DNA of 64,000 nucleotides. Origin: Enhydrobacter aerosaccus. GTDB lineage: Bacteria > Pseudomonadota > Alphaproteobacteria > Reyranellales > Reyranellaceae. Made by a program: the position numbers and the translations under genes. How positions within the stretch are numbered: position 1 is the first letter of the stretch; every line of letters starts with the position of its first letter. The notes below the pieces were generated by a model. That model had not been told where the DNA came from, did no database searches, and was given only the letters and a program-made list of their open reading frames with translations. Of the stretch, positions 18,737 to 27,174 are shown piece by piece. The DNA lies in NCBI RefSeq assembly GCF_900167455.1, contig NZ_FUWJ01000005.1, positions 186,001 through 250,000 on the forward strand, given 5' to 3'.

Positions 18737-19185
18737 GCCGGTCTCCGGCGCACCATGTTGATGCCCTTGGCCGTCATGACCAGTTCGCCGTTCTGGTTGA
18801 TGGCGGTCCAGTTCTCATGAACCACACCCAGGGTCGGCCTGCTCTTGGACGGCGCCTTTGCCGAGCACTCGATCCACGCCGTCAGCGTGTCTCCGGGACG
18901 GACAGGCTTCAGCCATCGGATCTCGTCGACGCCCGGCGATCCCAGCGCCGTCCGCTTGTCGAGGTAGTTGTCGACGAACAGACGCATCAGCTTGGCACAC
19001 ACCTGCCAGCCGGAGGCGATGATGCCGCCGAACAGCGAGTGGCGCGCAGCCGCGGCATCGACGTGGAAATCCTGGGGATCGTAGAGGGTTGCGAAGTCGA
19101 CGATCTCTTTCTCGGTGAAGCTCGTCGACCCCAAGGGATATTTCCGGCCGACTTCGTAGTCGTCCCAATAACGCGGTGCACTCAT
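18733..19185 (-). CDS. MaoC-family dehydratase, first gene of a four-gene operon
   Basis: This is a 150-residue hot-dog protein. Instead of the canonical D-x4-H of hydratase 2 it has TLYDPQDFHVDAAAARHS, a variant seen in MaoC proteins such as mesaconyl-CoA-type hydratases, followed by GGIIASGWQVCAKLM. It opens the operon MaoC - VOC - thioesterase - thioesterase; all junctions are overlapping or within 5 bases. The combination suggests breakdown of a CoA-bound acid, but the substrate is unknown. Confidence 0.87.
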   Translation of the reverse strand: MSAPRYWDDYEVGRKYPLGSTSFTEKEIVDFATLYDPQDFHVDAAAARHSLFGGIIASGWQVCAKLMRLFVDNYLDKRTALGSPGVDEIRWLKPVRPGDTLTAWIECSAKAPSKSRPTLGVVHENWTAINQNGELVMTAKGINMVRRRPA

Positions 19186-19247
19186 CGCGGCGCACCATGC
19201 GGTGGGATAACTGCCCTGACAAGTCTACCGGCCCGGCTTACTGTACC

Positions 19248-19296
19248 TTGACTGTATTGCGAACGCGTCTTATTTGCTGATGCGATCAATTCGCAA
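19248..19296 (+). promoter_or_regulatory. bfd promoter inside an inverted repeat
   Basis: A promoter-like pair TTGACT (19248-19253) and TATTTG (19271-19276) is separated by 17 bases, about 30 bases before the bfd ATG. The repeat TTGCGAA (19257-19263) and its complement TTCGCAA (19290-19296) bracket the -10 hexamer and the likely transcription start. This is a plausible operator, perhaps for an iron regulator, though it does not match a Fur or Irr box that I recognise. Confidence 0.4.
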
Positions 19297-19306
19297 CATC
19301 AAATTC

Positions 19307-19510
19307 ATGTATATCTGCATCTGCCGCGCCATCCGAGATCGGGATATCGAGACCGCCGTTCGCGCCGGAGCACGCCGTCCGGTGGACGTCTTCCGGGCTT
19401 GCGGGCACCAGCCGCAATGCGGCGGTTGCGCCGCCGACATGCGGCAGAAGATCGAGCAGGTGCTGACGGAGGAAGCGGCGACGGCCGCTCCTTTGCTCGC
19501 GGCGGACTGA
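19307..19510 (+). CDS. bfd: Bacterioferritin-associated ferredoxin
   Basis: Bfd is a small 2Fe-2S protein that reduces bacterioferritin so that stored iron can leave. The 67-residue chain starts at the ATG at 19307 (MYICICRAI); an upstream in-frame ATG is less likely because Bfd proteins start with this segment. Cysteines 4, 6, 38 and 41 (CIC and CGGC) fit the cluster ligands, with an extra Cys32. The C-terminal tail is alanine-rich. The gene converges with bfr, 14 bases away. Confidence 0.92.
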   Translation: MYICICRAIRDRDIETAVRAGARRPVDVFRACGHQPQCGGCAADMRQKIEQVLTEEAATAAPLLAAD

Positions 19511-19524
19511 TGTCCGGTCAGCCC

Positions 19525-20010
19525 TCAGTCGGGCTCCTTCCCCTCTCCGATCTGGGTCTGGAGGTAATTCTGCAGACCGACTTTCTCGACGAGGGCGATT
19601 TCCGTCTCGAGGAAATCGATATGGGCTTCCGCATCAGCGAGGATGTCGACCGCGAGCTCGCGGCTGACATAGTCCTGCGCCGTCTCGCACGCCGCAATTG
19701 CAGCGACCAGATCGGTGCGGGCGGCCGTTTCCAGCCTTAGATCGGCCTCGAGGCATTCCGGGACAGTTTCGCCAATTCCGAGCCGCCCGAGATCCTGCAG
19801 GTTGGGCAGGCCATCCAGCAGAAGGATGCGCTGCATGAGCCTGTCGGCATGTTTCATCTCGCCGATGGACTCCTGGTAGATCTTGCCGGCCAGCCGCTCG
19901 AAGCCCCAATGCTTCATCATTCGGGCATGCAGGAAATACTGATTGATCGCCGTCAGCTCGTTCTTCAGCAGCTTGTTCAGGTCGGCGATGATGGTCGGGT
20001 TGCCCCTCAT
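19525..20010 (-). CDS. bfr: Bacterioferritin with an altered ferroxidase site
   Basis: This 161-residue protein matches bacterioferritin along its length. It stores iron as a 24-mer and binds haem between subunits through Met52, which is present (IGEMKHADR). Ferroxidase ligands Glu18, Glu51, His54, Glu94 and His130 are present. The usual Glu127 is alanine here: the segment reads ILADAEAHID where most family members have DEEGHID. The protein may therefore be a haem-binding subunit with weaker ferroxidase activity, perhaps partnered with another Bfr elsewhere. It is divergent from sodB across a 200-base gap. Confidence 0.93.
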   Translation of the reverse strand: MRGNPTIIADLNKLLKNELTAINQYFLHARMMKHWGFERLAGKIYQESIGEMKHADRLMQRILLLDGLPNLQDLGRLGIGETVPECLEADLRLETAARTDLVAAIAACETAQDYVSRELAVDILADAEAHIDFLETEIALVEKVGLQNYLQTQIGEGKEPD

Positions 20011-20210
20011 GACAGGCCTCCGGGTTGGTTCCGTTTCCTACATATCCGACGCTGCAGCCCGCACAACCCACCCTGCAGCCGCCGCTTTACCTTGACAAAT
20101 GGCTGGCGAAAGCCAATTCGCGAAGCGCCAGCCCGGCGTAAATGGGACGCAACACAAACTGCATCTCCGCGTTTCATAGTCGGGCGTTCGCAACGAGGAG
20201 TCCAAAAGTC

Positions 20211-20822
20211 ATGCCATCAGACAAGCCCAACGCCTTTTCACTCCCGAAGCTGCCCTACGCCGACAACGCGCTGGAGCCAGTCGTTTCGGCAAAGACCATC
20301 TCCTTCCACTACGGCAAGCACCACGCGGCCTACGTGAACAACCTGAACGGCCTGGTGCCGGGCTCGGCCTACGAGGGACTGTCCCTCGAAGAGATCGTCA
20401 AGAAGTCGGCCAAGAACGACAAGGACAAGGCGATCTTCAACAATGCCGGCCAGATCTGGAACCACAATTTCTACTGGGAAAGCATGTCGCCGAAGGGCGG
20501 CGAGCCGACCGGCAAGCTGAAGGACGCCATCCAGTCGAGCTTCGGCGGCGTGAAGGAATTCAAGGAAGCGTTCCAGAAGGCGGCGGTCGGCCAGTTCGGC
20601 AGCGGCTGGGCCTGGCTGGTGAAGGGCGCCGACGGCAAGCTCAAGATCACCACGACGTCGAATGCCGATACCCCCATCGCGCACGGCGAGACCCCGTTGC
20701 TGACGGTCGATGTGTGGGAGCACGCCTACTACCTCGACTACCAGAACCGCCGTCCGGATCACGTCAAGGACCTGCTGGACAAGGTCGTTAACTGGGCTTT
20801 TGCCGAGAAGAACCTCGGCTAA
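20211..20822 (+). CDS. sodB: Superoxide dismutase (Fe/Mn family)
   Basis: This enzyme converts superoxide to oxygen and hydrogen peroxide in the cytosol. The 203 residues start at the ATG at 20211, preceded by GAGGAG; a longer frame from 20142 is rejected. Metal-ligand regions are FHYGKHHAAYVNNLN (first His at residue 33), WNHNFYW and VDVWEHAYYLDYQN. The GSGWAWLV and AIFNNAGQIWNHNF segments fit the iron-type branch better than the manganese type. It lies next to bacterioferritin, fitting a shared iron/oxidative-stress context. Confidence 0.94.
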   Translation: MPSDKPNAFSLPKLPYADNALEPVVSAKTISFHYGKHHAAYVNNLNGLVPGSAYEGLSLEEIVKKSAKNDKDKAIFNNAGQIWNHNFYWESMSPKGGEPTGKLKDAIQSSFGGVKEFKEAFQKAAVGQFGSGWAWLVKGADGKLKITTTSNADTPIAHGETPLLTVDVWEHAYYLDYQNRRPDHVKDLLDKVVNWAFAEKNLG

Positions 20823-20839
20823 ACAACCAAGGAGGCAAC

Positions 20840-20995
20840 ATGCTGGGCACTATCCTGCTGATCATCTTGATCCTGATATTGCTCGGCGCGTTGCCGACCT
20901 GGCCCTACAGCAGCGGCTGGGGCTACTACCCCAGCGGCGGCGTCGGGCTGATCCTCATCATCGTCATCATCCTGCTCCTGATGGGACGTCTCTGA
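20840..20995 (+). CDS. DUF3309 family small membrane peptide
   Basis: This is a 51-residue peptide with a GGAGG ribosome site just before its ATG. It has two hydrophobic helices (GTILLIILILILLGALP and VGLILIIVIILLLMG) separated by a short aromatic loop (WPYSSGWGYYPSGG), the hallmark of the DUF3309 family common in alphaproteobacteria. It follows sodB by 17 bases on the same strand and may be co-transcribed. No function is known; stress-related roles have only been guessed. Confidence 0.88.
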   Translation: MLGTILLIILILILLGALPTWPYSSGWGYYPSGGVGLILIIVIILLLMGRL

Positions 20996-21092
20996 TCAGA
21001 CGCAGGAGTTAACCTCCGATGAGACAAGCGGCGTGCGGCCCCCCGCCCAAGGCGGTGGTGGTCGACACGCCGCTGATCGTTTGGACCCTTCC

Positions 21093-22412
21093 TTACCGCA
21101 GATTCGCTGCAGCGTGCGAATACCAGAGGTGTTCGCGCCAGTGCGATGCGATCAGCATCGTGAACACGATCCCGACCAGACTGAACAGGGATCCGGTGAT
21201 CGCGAACCCAAGATGTTCGACCAACGGTCCGCTCAAGACCAAGCCGAGCGGCAGGCCATAGACCGCCAGCATGCGCACGCCCATCACCCGGCCCCGGAAG
21301 GCGGGATCCGCCGTCCGTAGCAGCAGCACCGCCATCGGCACCATACAGAAGCTCTGCGCCGTCCCCATGGCGACCAGTAGCAACTCGCCCCAGCGCGGCG
21401 TCTCCACCCATGAGAAGACAAAATTCAACGCGAACCACAGGAGAGCCGAGGCGATCATCGTCCGCGCCGCGCGAACCCGGCTGCCGTGAATCGACAGCAC
21501 GATCGACCCCGCCAGAGCCCCGATGGCGAAGCTTGCGATCAGCCAGCCGAGGCCGGTCTGGTCCATCCCGTAAATGTCCTTGGCGACATGCGCTAACAAA
21601 GATCCAACAAGGGGATAGGCAGCGAAGTTCATGAGAAAGGCGAGCAGCGTGGCGGCCCGTACGTCCGGCGTCGACCAGACATATGCGAACCCTTCACGTA
21701 ATGCTTTAAGTGGGCCGGTGCGGATCGGCTCCTCCCGCAGCATCCGCAGGCGCTTGATGCCAACATTGAGCGACAGCAGAAAGCTCAGGACATACACGCT
21801 GCAAACGACGACGTAGGCCAGTCCCGACCCGAGCGCCGCGACCAGGGTGGCGCCGGAGAGCGCACCCACCACGCGGGCGATGTCTGCCGTGGTGCGGGAC
21901 ACGCTCATGGCCCGCATCAGCAGGTCGCCCGGCATGCTCTCGCCGACCAGGAGGTTGCGCATCGTGATGTCGGAGGGTCTTACCAAGCCCATGACGGTCG
22001 CCAGTGCAAATACTGACAGAGGCGCCGCAAATCCGGTCAGAAACAGCAGCGCCAGGCACAAAGCGACGCCGACATAGGTAATCCGCATCAGGCAGATCAG
22101 ATTGCGGTTGCCGATGCGGTCGCCGGCCATGCCGAAGAAAGGCGAGATCAACGTCCCAAGAAATTGCAGCGAGCCGAACAGCGCCAATGCCGTCACGGAC
22201 TGGGTGGAGACCAGCACGAACCAGCCCAGGATCACGCCTTCCATTTCGAAGGCCCAGGAGGCCAGGAGATCGGCGGGCCACTGAAATCGAAAGCTGCGAA
22301 CCCGAAAAGGTGCCAACGCCGGCACATGGGCAAGAAACGTCACGTCCTGTTCGCTTTCCTCCGCAAGGCGCCTTAATGCGCTTCTACAAGGCAGAAACTG
22401 CCGGTACGCCAA
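21093..22412 (-). CDS. Major facilitator superfamily transporter
   Basis: This 439-residue protein has about twelve membrane helices. The loop between helices 2 and 3 reads GMAGDRIGNRN, a version of the MFS motif A, and it resembles the enterobactin-exporter/DHA3-like group. The substrate is not clear. The first 30 residues are hydrophilic and poorly conserved-looking, so the true start may be further in, for example a GTG near 22343. It is divergent from the radical SAM gene across a 242-base gap in which I see no clear element. Confidence 0.85.
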   Translation of the reverse strand: MAYRQFLPCRSALRRLAEESEQDVTFLAHVPALAPFRVRSFRFQWPADLLASWAFEMEGVILGWFVLVSTQSVTALALFGSLQFLGTLISPFFGMAGDRIGNRNLICLMRITYVGVALCLALLFLTGFAAPLSVFALATVMGLVRPSDITMRNLLVGESMPGDLLMRAMSVSRTTADIARVVGALSGATLVAALGSGLAYVVVCSVYVLSFLLSLNVGIKRLRMLREEPIRTGPLKALREGFAYVWSTPDVRAATLLAFLMNFAAYPLVGSLLAHVAKDIYGMDQTGLGWLIASFAIGALAGSIVLSIHGSRVRAARTMIASALLWFALNFVFSWVETPRWGELLLVAMGTAQSFCMVPMAVLLLRTADPAFRGRVMGVRMLAVYGLPLGLVLSGPLVEHLGFAITGSLFSLVGIVFTMLIASHWREHLWYSHAAANLR

Positions 22413-22654
22413 TGAACCTGCAATGCCGGCAGCCCGGTGTTAGATATGTCACAGGCGACGGCCGTTCACAGGACCAAACTGTACCTGCACTTGCCGGGGA
22501 TATTCGTTCAGGTCATAACGTATTGAAGAAGAAGGTTTTTCCTTTCGCGGGGTAAGGGCTTGCGTCAGGAAATGGGGCAGCGCAGTGTGAGCCGCGTCAC
22601 CGTCAAGCGAGTCGATGGATCGCACGCGGATTTCGGAATGGAGAAAAGGTCCGC

Positions 22655-24463
22655 ATGGGCGGTTTAGCCAGCAAGAAGATTTTCCAGCTCATTTTGATCA
22701 AGCCGACGCATTACGATGACGACGGCTATCCGATCACGTGGCTGAAATCGCACATTCCGTCGAACACGCTCGCCGCCCTTTATGGGTTGGGCGACGACTG
22801 CCGCAAGCGTCACGTGCTGGGCGAAGACGTCGAGATCGTGATCAAGCCGTTCGACGAGACGAATACCAGGGTGCGTTGCGATCGCATCGCGGCAAAGGTT
22901 CGTTCGACCGGGGGCAAGGCGCTGATCTGCCTGGTCGGTGTTCAGAGCAACCAGTTCCCGCGCGCCGTCGACCTCGCCCGCCAATTCCTCAAGGAGGGAC
23001 TGCCCGTCGCCATCGGCGGTTTCCATGCCGCCGGCTGCCTGTCGATGCTGCCGGTCGTACCGCCGGAAATTCAGGCGGCGATGGACATGGGAGTCTCGAT
23101 CTTCGCCGGTGAGGCCGAGGAAGGCCGTCTCGACGTGGTCCTGAAGGACGCGTGGAACGGCACCCTCAAGCCGCTCTACAATTACATGGACGACCTGCCC
23201 GGCCTCGGCGGCGCTCCGACGCCGGCCCTGCCGCCGGCGGCGCTGGCACGCAACGAAGGCCGCAAGTCCAGCTTCGATCTCGGCCGCGGCTGCCCGTTCC
23301 AGTGCTCCTTCTGCACCATCATCAACGTGCAGGGCCGCAAGAGCCGCTTCCGGACCGCCGACGATCTCGAGAACATCATTCGCGAGAACTACAAGCAGGG
23401 CATCACGTCGTTCTTCATCACCGACGACAACATGGCCCGCAACCGTCATTGGGAAGACTTCTTCGATCGCCTGATCGAGCTGAAGGAAAACGAAGGCATC
23501 CATACGTCGCTGATCATCCAGGTCGACACGCAATGCCATCGCGTTCCGAACTTCATCGCCAAGGCGCAATGGGCGGGCGTGTATCGAGTCTTCATCGGCC
23601 TCGAGAACATCAACCCCGACAACCTGCTGGCGGCCAAGAAGCGCCAGAACAAGATCACCGATTACCGCAAGATGCTGCAGGCATGGCACGCGGCGGGGAT
23701 CTCGACCTGGGCCGGCTACATCCTGGGCTTCCCAGGCGACACGCGCGAATCGGTGCTGCGCGACATCGAGATCATCAAGAAGGAGCTGCCGCTCGACATC
23801 CTCGAGCTGTTCATCCTCACGCCGCTGCCGGGTTCGGAAGATCATCAGAAACTCTGGAAGCAGGGTGCCTGGATGGATCCGGACCTCAACAAGTTCGACC
23901 TGCATCACCGCGTCGTGCACCATCCGAAGATGAGCGACGCGGAATTCGACCAGACCTATCGCGACGCCTGGAAGGCCTACTACACGCCCGAGCACATCGA
24001 GACGGTGGCGAGGCGGCACGGCTCCATCGCCGGTCGTGACCCGGCCGAGCCGGCGCACTTCATGACCATGTTCAAGATCATGTTCGAGGCCGAGGGCGTG
24101 CATCCGCTCGAGGGCGGCATCGTGCGCATGAAGTACCGCCGCGATCGCCGCTATGGCATGCCCATCGAGCCGGTCGGCCTGTTCCACCTCAAGCTCGCGG
24201 CCGAGACCTGGCGCAAGCTGAAGATCTACGCCCGGCTGGCGTGGCAGGGATGGCGCATCGGCTCCAAGGTCAAGCACGATCCGAAGCGGCTCGAATACAC
24301 CGATCTCGCCCTCGAGCCGGTCGCCGAGGAAGAAATGGACAAGCTCTCCCTGTTCGCCGAAACGGCCGGCGGAGAAGCGGCCGTGTCCAAGAAGCGCGGC
24401 GAGGATCTCGCCCGCGCTCGCGCCGCGGTCAGCCAGAACCAGAGATTGGCTGCCGCCGAATAA
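22655..24463 (+). CDS. B12-binding-type radical SAM protein, function unknown
   Basis: The 602-residue protein has an N-terminal Rossmann-like region of about 190 residues in the position of a cobalamin-binding domain, though no DxHxxG motif is seen. It is followed by a radical SAM core with the cluster motif CPFQCSFC near residue 214 and segments FFITDDNMARN and VYRVFIGLENIN. About 180 further residues follow the barrel. The layout is that of B12-binding radical SAM enzymes, which often methylate or rearrange unactivated carbons. I cannot name the substrate. The ribosome site GGAGAAAAGG supports the start. Confidence 0.85.
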   Translation: MGGLASKKIFQLILIKPTHYDDDGYPITWLKSHIPSNTLAALYGLGDDCRKRHVLGEDVEIVIKPFDETNTRVRCDRIAAKVRSTGGKALICLVGVQSNQFPRAVDLARQFLKEGLPVAIGGFHAAGCLSMLPVVPPEIQAAMDMGVSIFAGEAEEGRLDVVLKDAWNGTLKPLYNYMDDLPGLGGAPTPALPPAALARNEGRKSSFDLGRGCPFQCSFCTIINVQGRKSRFRTADDLENIIRENYKQGITSFFITDDNMARNRHWEDFFDRLIELKENEGIHTSLIIQVDTQCHRVPNFIAKAQWAGVYRVFIGLENINPDNLLAAKKRQNKITDYRKMLQAWHAAGISTWAGYILGFPGDTRESVLRDIEIIKKELPLDILELFILTPLPGSEDHQKLWKQGAWMDPDLNKFDLHHRVVHHPKMSDAEFDQTYRDAWKAYYTPEHIETVARRHGSIAGRDPAEPAHFMTMFKIMFEAEGVHPLEGGIVRMKYRRDRRYGMPIEPVGLFHLKLAAETWRKLKIYARLAWQGWRIGSKVKHDPKRLEYTDLALEPVAEEEMDKLSLFAETAGGEAAVSKKRGEDLARARAAVSQNQRLAAAE

Positions 24464-24480
24464 TCCGGCGGCGCTGCCGT

Positions 24481-25356
24481 TCAATGAACGGCAGTGGGTC
24501 TGACCTCGTTCAAGCCGTCGGCGTCGGTCGCGGAGATGGTCGTGCGCACCATCGTCCGCTCATCAGCGTAATTCCAGGGACGACCGCGATGGAGCATGGC
24601 GCGGTTGTCCCACATGACCACATCGCCCTGCCGCCATTTGTGGCTGTAGACATAGTCGGAGCGCGTGGCTTCGCCGAGGAGTTCGGCCAAAAGCTGGCGC
24701 GCCGCGCGCTCCTCCATGCCATCGATGGCGTAGGCGTGGCTGGCGACATAGAGGGCACGACGGCCGTTCACGGGATTGCGCCAGTTGAGGCGCCAGCGCA
24801 CCGGCGGCAGGGCCCGGCGCTCCATCTCGGTGGCGAGATCGGGATGGATCTGGTCGCGGCTGTTGGCATAGGAGTGCGTCGCCACCGCATCCGTCAGACG
24901 CTCCTGCAGATCCGTCGGCAGGCGTTCCCAGGCCAATCGGGTGGAGGTGTATTCGGTCTCGCCGCCCTCGCCCGGCAACACCCGCGCCGTCAATACCGAG
25001 GCCAGGGCCGGTGTCTTCTTGAAGGAGGAGTCGGTGTGCCATAGCGCGTTTGCCTTGGCGACCAGCACCTGGCGATGATCGGGAGGCACCACCTTGCCGT
25101 TCATCGTATTCGTCAGCCGGGAATAGAACGTGTTCTGGCCGAGGGACGACACCTTGGTCAGTTCGAGCGGGCCGAAGGCGCGGCTGAAAGCAACCTGAAC
25201 GTCATCCGCCACCGGCTGATCGCGGAAGACCAGCAACGAGTGGTCTTCGAAAGCCGCCCGCACGGCCTTGTAGGCTTCGGCATCCGTGGCGACATCCAGA
25301 ATGCCGACGCCGCGTACCTCGACGCCAAATCCGGGACCCAGCGGAATCAGTTCCAT
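24481..25356 (-). CDS. TauD/TfdA-family dioxygenase
   Basis: This is an iron/2-oxoglutarate-dependent dioxygenase of 291 residues. The iron-binding HxD is in NALWHTDSSF, and the distal histidine and 2-oxoglutarate arginine lie in VMWDNRAMLHRGRPW near residue 255. The ATG at 25356 is preceded by AAGGAGGA; the longer frame to 25461 is rejected. Family members oxidise taurine, 2,4-D or related acids; the exact substrate is unknown. It is divergent from nadK across about 100 bases. Confidence 0.9.
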   Translation of the reverse strand: MELIPLGPGFGVEVRGVGILDVATDAEAYKAVRAAFEDHSLLVFRDQPVADDVQVAFSRAFGPLELTKVSSLGQNTFYSRLTNTMNGKVVPPDHRQVLVAKANALWHTDSSFKKTPALASVLTARVLPGEGGETEYTSTRLAWERLPTDLQERLTDAVATHSYANSRDQIHPDLATEMERRALPPVRWRLNWRNPVNGRRALYVASHAYAIDGMEERAARQLLAELLGEATRSDYVYSHKWRQGDVVMWDNRAMLHRGRPWNYADERTMVRTTISATDADGLNEVRPTAVH

Positions 25357-25453
25357 CGGTTCCTCCTTTTCCTTTTGCTTGGATCGGACTCTATCGCAAT
25401 GAAGGCAGCGGTCGCTATAGTGCGCATTCCGTTCCAAGCGTTGCCGAGGCCCG

Positions 25454-26233
25454 ATGCCCACCTCCTCCTCTTCACCGCGTCTTGCATTCGTGGCCGCGGC
25501 GACGCCGGTGGCACGCGCGGCACGCGCGGCGCTCGAGAAGCGCTATGCCGGCGTCGTGCCGGCGCAGGCCGATATCATCGTGGCACTGGGCGGCGACGGG
25601 CTGATGCTGCAGGCGCTGCATCGCAACATCCGGCGCCGAACGCCGATCTTCGGGATGAATCTCGGCACCGTGGGGTTCCTTCTCAATCAGTATCGCGCCG
25701 GAGGGCTGATCGCCCGCCTCAAGATGGCCCGCGAAGTGACCTTGACCCCGCTGCGCATGCTCGCCACCACGACGCGCAGCCAGCGCCACGAGGTGATCGC
25801 GATCAACGAGATCTCGCTGCTCCGCTCGAGCCGCCAGACCGCACGCATTGCCGTGGCCGTGGACGGCCAGATGAGACTTCCGGACCTGCACGCCGATGGC
25901 GTGCTGGTCGCCACGCCGGCCGGATCGACCGCGTACAATCTGTCGGCCCATGGTCCCATCATCCCTCTCGGCGCCGGCCTGCTTGCCCTCACACCGATCA
26001 ACGCCTTTCGGCCGCGTCGTTGGCGCGGCGCGTTGCTGCCGCACCAGACCAAGGTCGAGTTCACGGTTCTCGATCCAAGGAAGCGCCCCGTCGCCGCGGC
26101 CGCCGACTCGGTCGAGATCGCCAATGTCGCCAAGGTGACGGTGACCGAGGCTACCGACATCCAGCTGCCGTTGCTGTTCGACCCGGAGCACGACCTGGAG
26201 GAGCGCATCCTCAAGGAGCAGTTCGCGCCCTGA
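25454..26233 (+). CDS. nadK: NAD kinase
   Basis: NadK phosphorylates NAD to NADP and is usually essential. The 259-residue chain has the GGDG motif ([17 protein letters not shown] near residue 48), the [12 protein letters not shown] segment, and the C-terminal NAD-binding stretch [17 protein letters not shown] near residue 155. The length is the compact form usual in alphaproteobacteria. Start is the ATG at 25454. Confidence 0.95.
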   Translation: MPTSSSSPRLAFVAAATPVARAARAALEKRYAGVVPAQADIIVALGGDGLMLQALHRNIRRRTPIFGMNLGTVGFLLNQYRAGGLIARLKMAREVTLTPLRMLATTTRSQRHEVIAINEISLLRSSRQTARIAVAVDGQMRLPDLHADGVLVATPAGSTAYNLSAHGPIIPLGAGLLALTPINAFRPRRWRGALLPHQTKVEFTVLDPRKRPVAAAADSVEIANVAKVTVTEATDIQLPLLFDPEHDLEERILKEQFAP

Positions 26234-26251
26234 GCCGATTGCCTGGCTTCG

Positions 26252-27067
26252 CTAGGCGCGCACCGTGATGCCGCCATCGACCACCAGCAGGTGGCCATTC
26301 ACATAGGCCGCCTCGTCCGAGGCCAGGAACAAGGCGGCATTGGCCGTATCCCAGCCGGTTCCCATCTTGCCGGTGGGTGACGCGCGGTCGCGGATGGCGA
26401 TCATCCGATCGTAGGCCTGGTTATGATCCTTCTCGCCCTTGGCATACTGCTCGGCGAGAAAGTCGATCATCGGCGTGTGCATCAGGCCGGGAAGAATCGC
26501 GTTGCAGCGGATGCCCTTCTCCGCATATTGCGAAGCGATGGCCAATGTCAGCGAGTTCACAGCGCCCTTGCTTGCGTTGTAGGCCACATAGGCGATGCCC
26601 TTGGGGCTGCGGATCGAGGCGATCGAGCTGACATTCACGATCGCGCCCTTGCCCTGCTGCTCCATGATCGGCAGCACATGCTTCGCGGTGAGGAAGAAGC
26701 TCTTCACATTGACGTCGAAGACGCGCTGCCACTCGTCTTCACTCAGCTCCACCGGCCCGCCGGTCGAGCCCATGCCGACATTGTTGTCGAGAATGTCGAT
26801 GCGGTCCCATTTCGCCATGCAGGCATCGACCATCGCCTTGACGCTGGCATTCTTGGACGCGTCGGCCTCGAACGCGACAGCGACGCCGCCTTCCTTCTCG
26901 ATCAGGCCCACGGTCTCTTCCGCAGCGGCGCGCTTGCGATCGACGCAGAAGACCTTGGCACCCTCACGCGCAAACGTGACGGCGGTGCATTTGCCGTTGC
27001 CCCATCCTGGACCGATCGAGCCCGCGCCGACCACGATCGCCACCTTGTTGTTCAATCTGCCAGCCAT
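26252..27067 (-). CDS. Short-chain dehydrogenase/reductase
   Basis: This is a 271-residue classical SDR. The cofactor-binding glycine motif near the N terminus is VGAGSIGPGWGNGK, longer than usual, followed by an acidic residue at the end of beta 2 (FCVDRK), which suggests NAD over NADP. The catalytic serine is in NVSSIASIRS and the YxxxK pair is YNASK. It ends with the common VNGHLLVVDGG. The gene is divergent from the Bug-type binding protein, 107 bases away. Confidence 0.92.
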   Translation of the reverse strand: MAGRLNNKVAIVVGAGSIGPGWGNGKCTAVTFAREGAKVFCVDRKRAAAEETVGLIEKEGGVAVAFEADASKNASVKAMVDACMAKWDRIDILDNNVGMGSTGGPVELSEDEWQRVFDVNVKSFFLTAKHVLPIMEQQGKGAIVNVSSIASIRSPKGIAYVAYNASKGAVNSLTLAIASQYAEKGIRCNAILPGLMHTPMIDFLAEQYAKGEKDHNQAYDRMIAIRDRASPTGKMGTGWDTANAALFLASDEAAYVNGHLLVVDGGITVRA

Positions 27068-27174
27068 GTCGTTCCTCTCCTTTATGCAAACCTAGCATGC
27101 CATCTGCCGCTGCTGTTGCGAGTGGTGTTGCTGCGTGAAATGCTCCGACCAAACGAAGTTCTGGGAGGAACATC

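Noticed and set aside
22664..24484. Long open frame on the minus strand opposite the radical SAM gene
   Set aside because: It is the mirror of a well-supported gene in GC-rich DNA, and its translation has no domain and a skewed composition.
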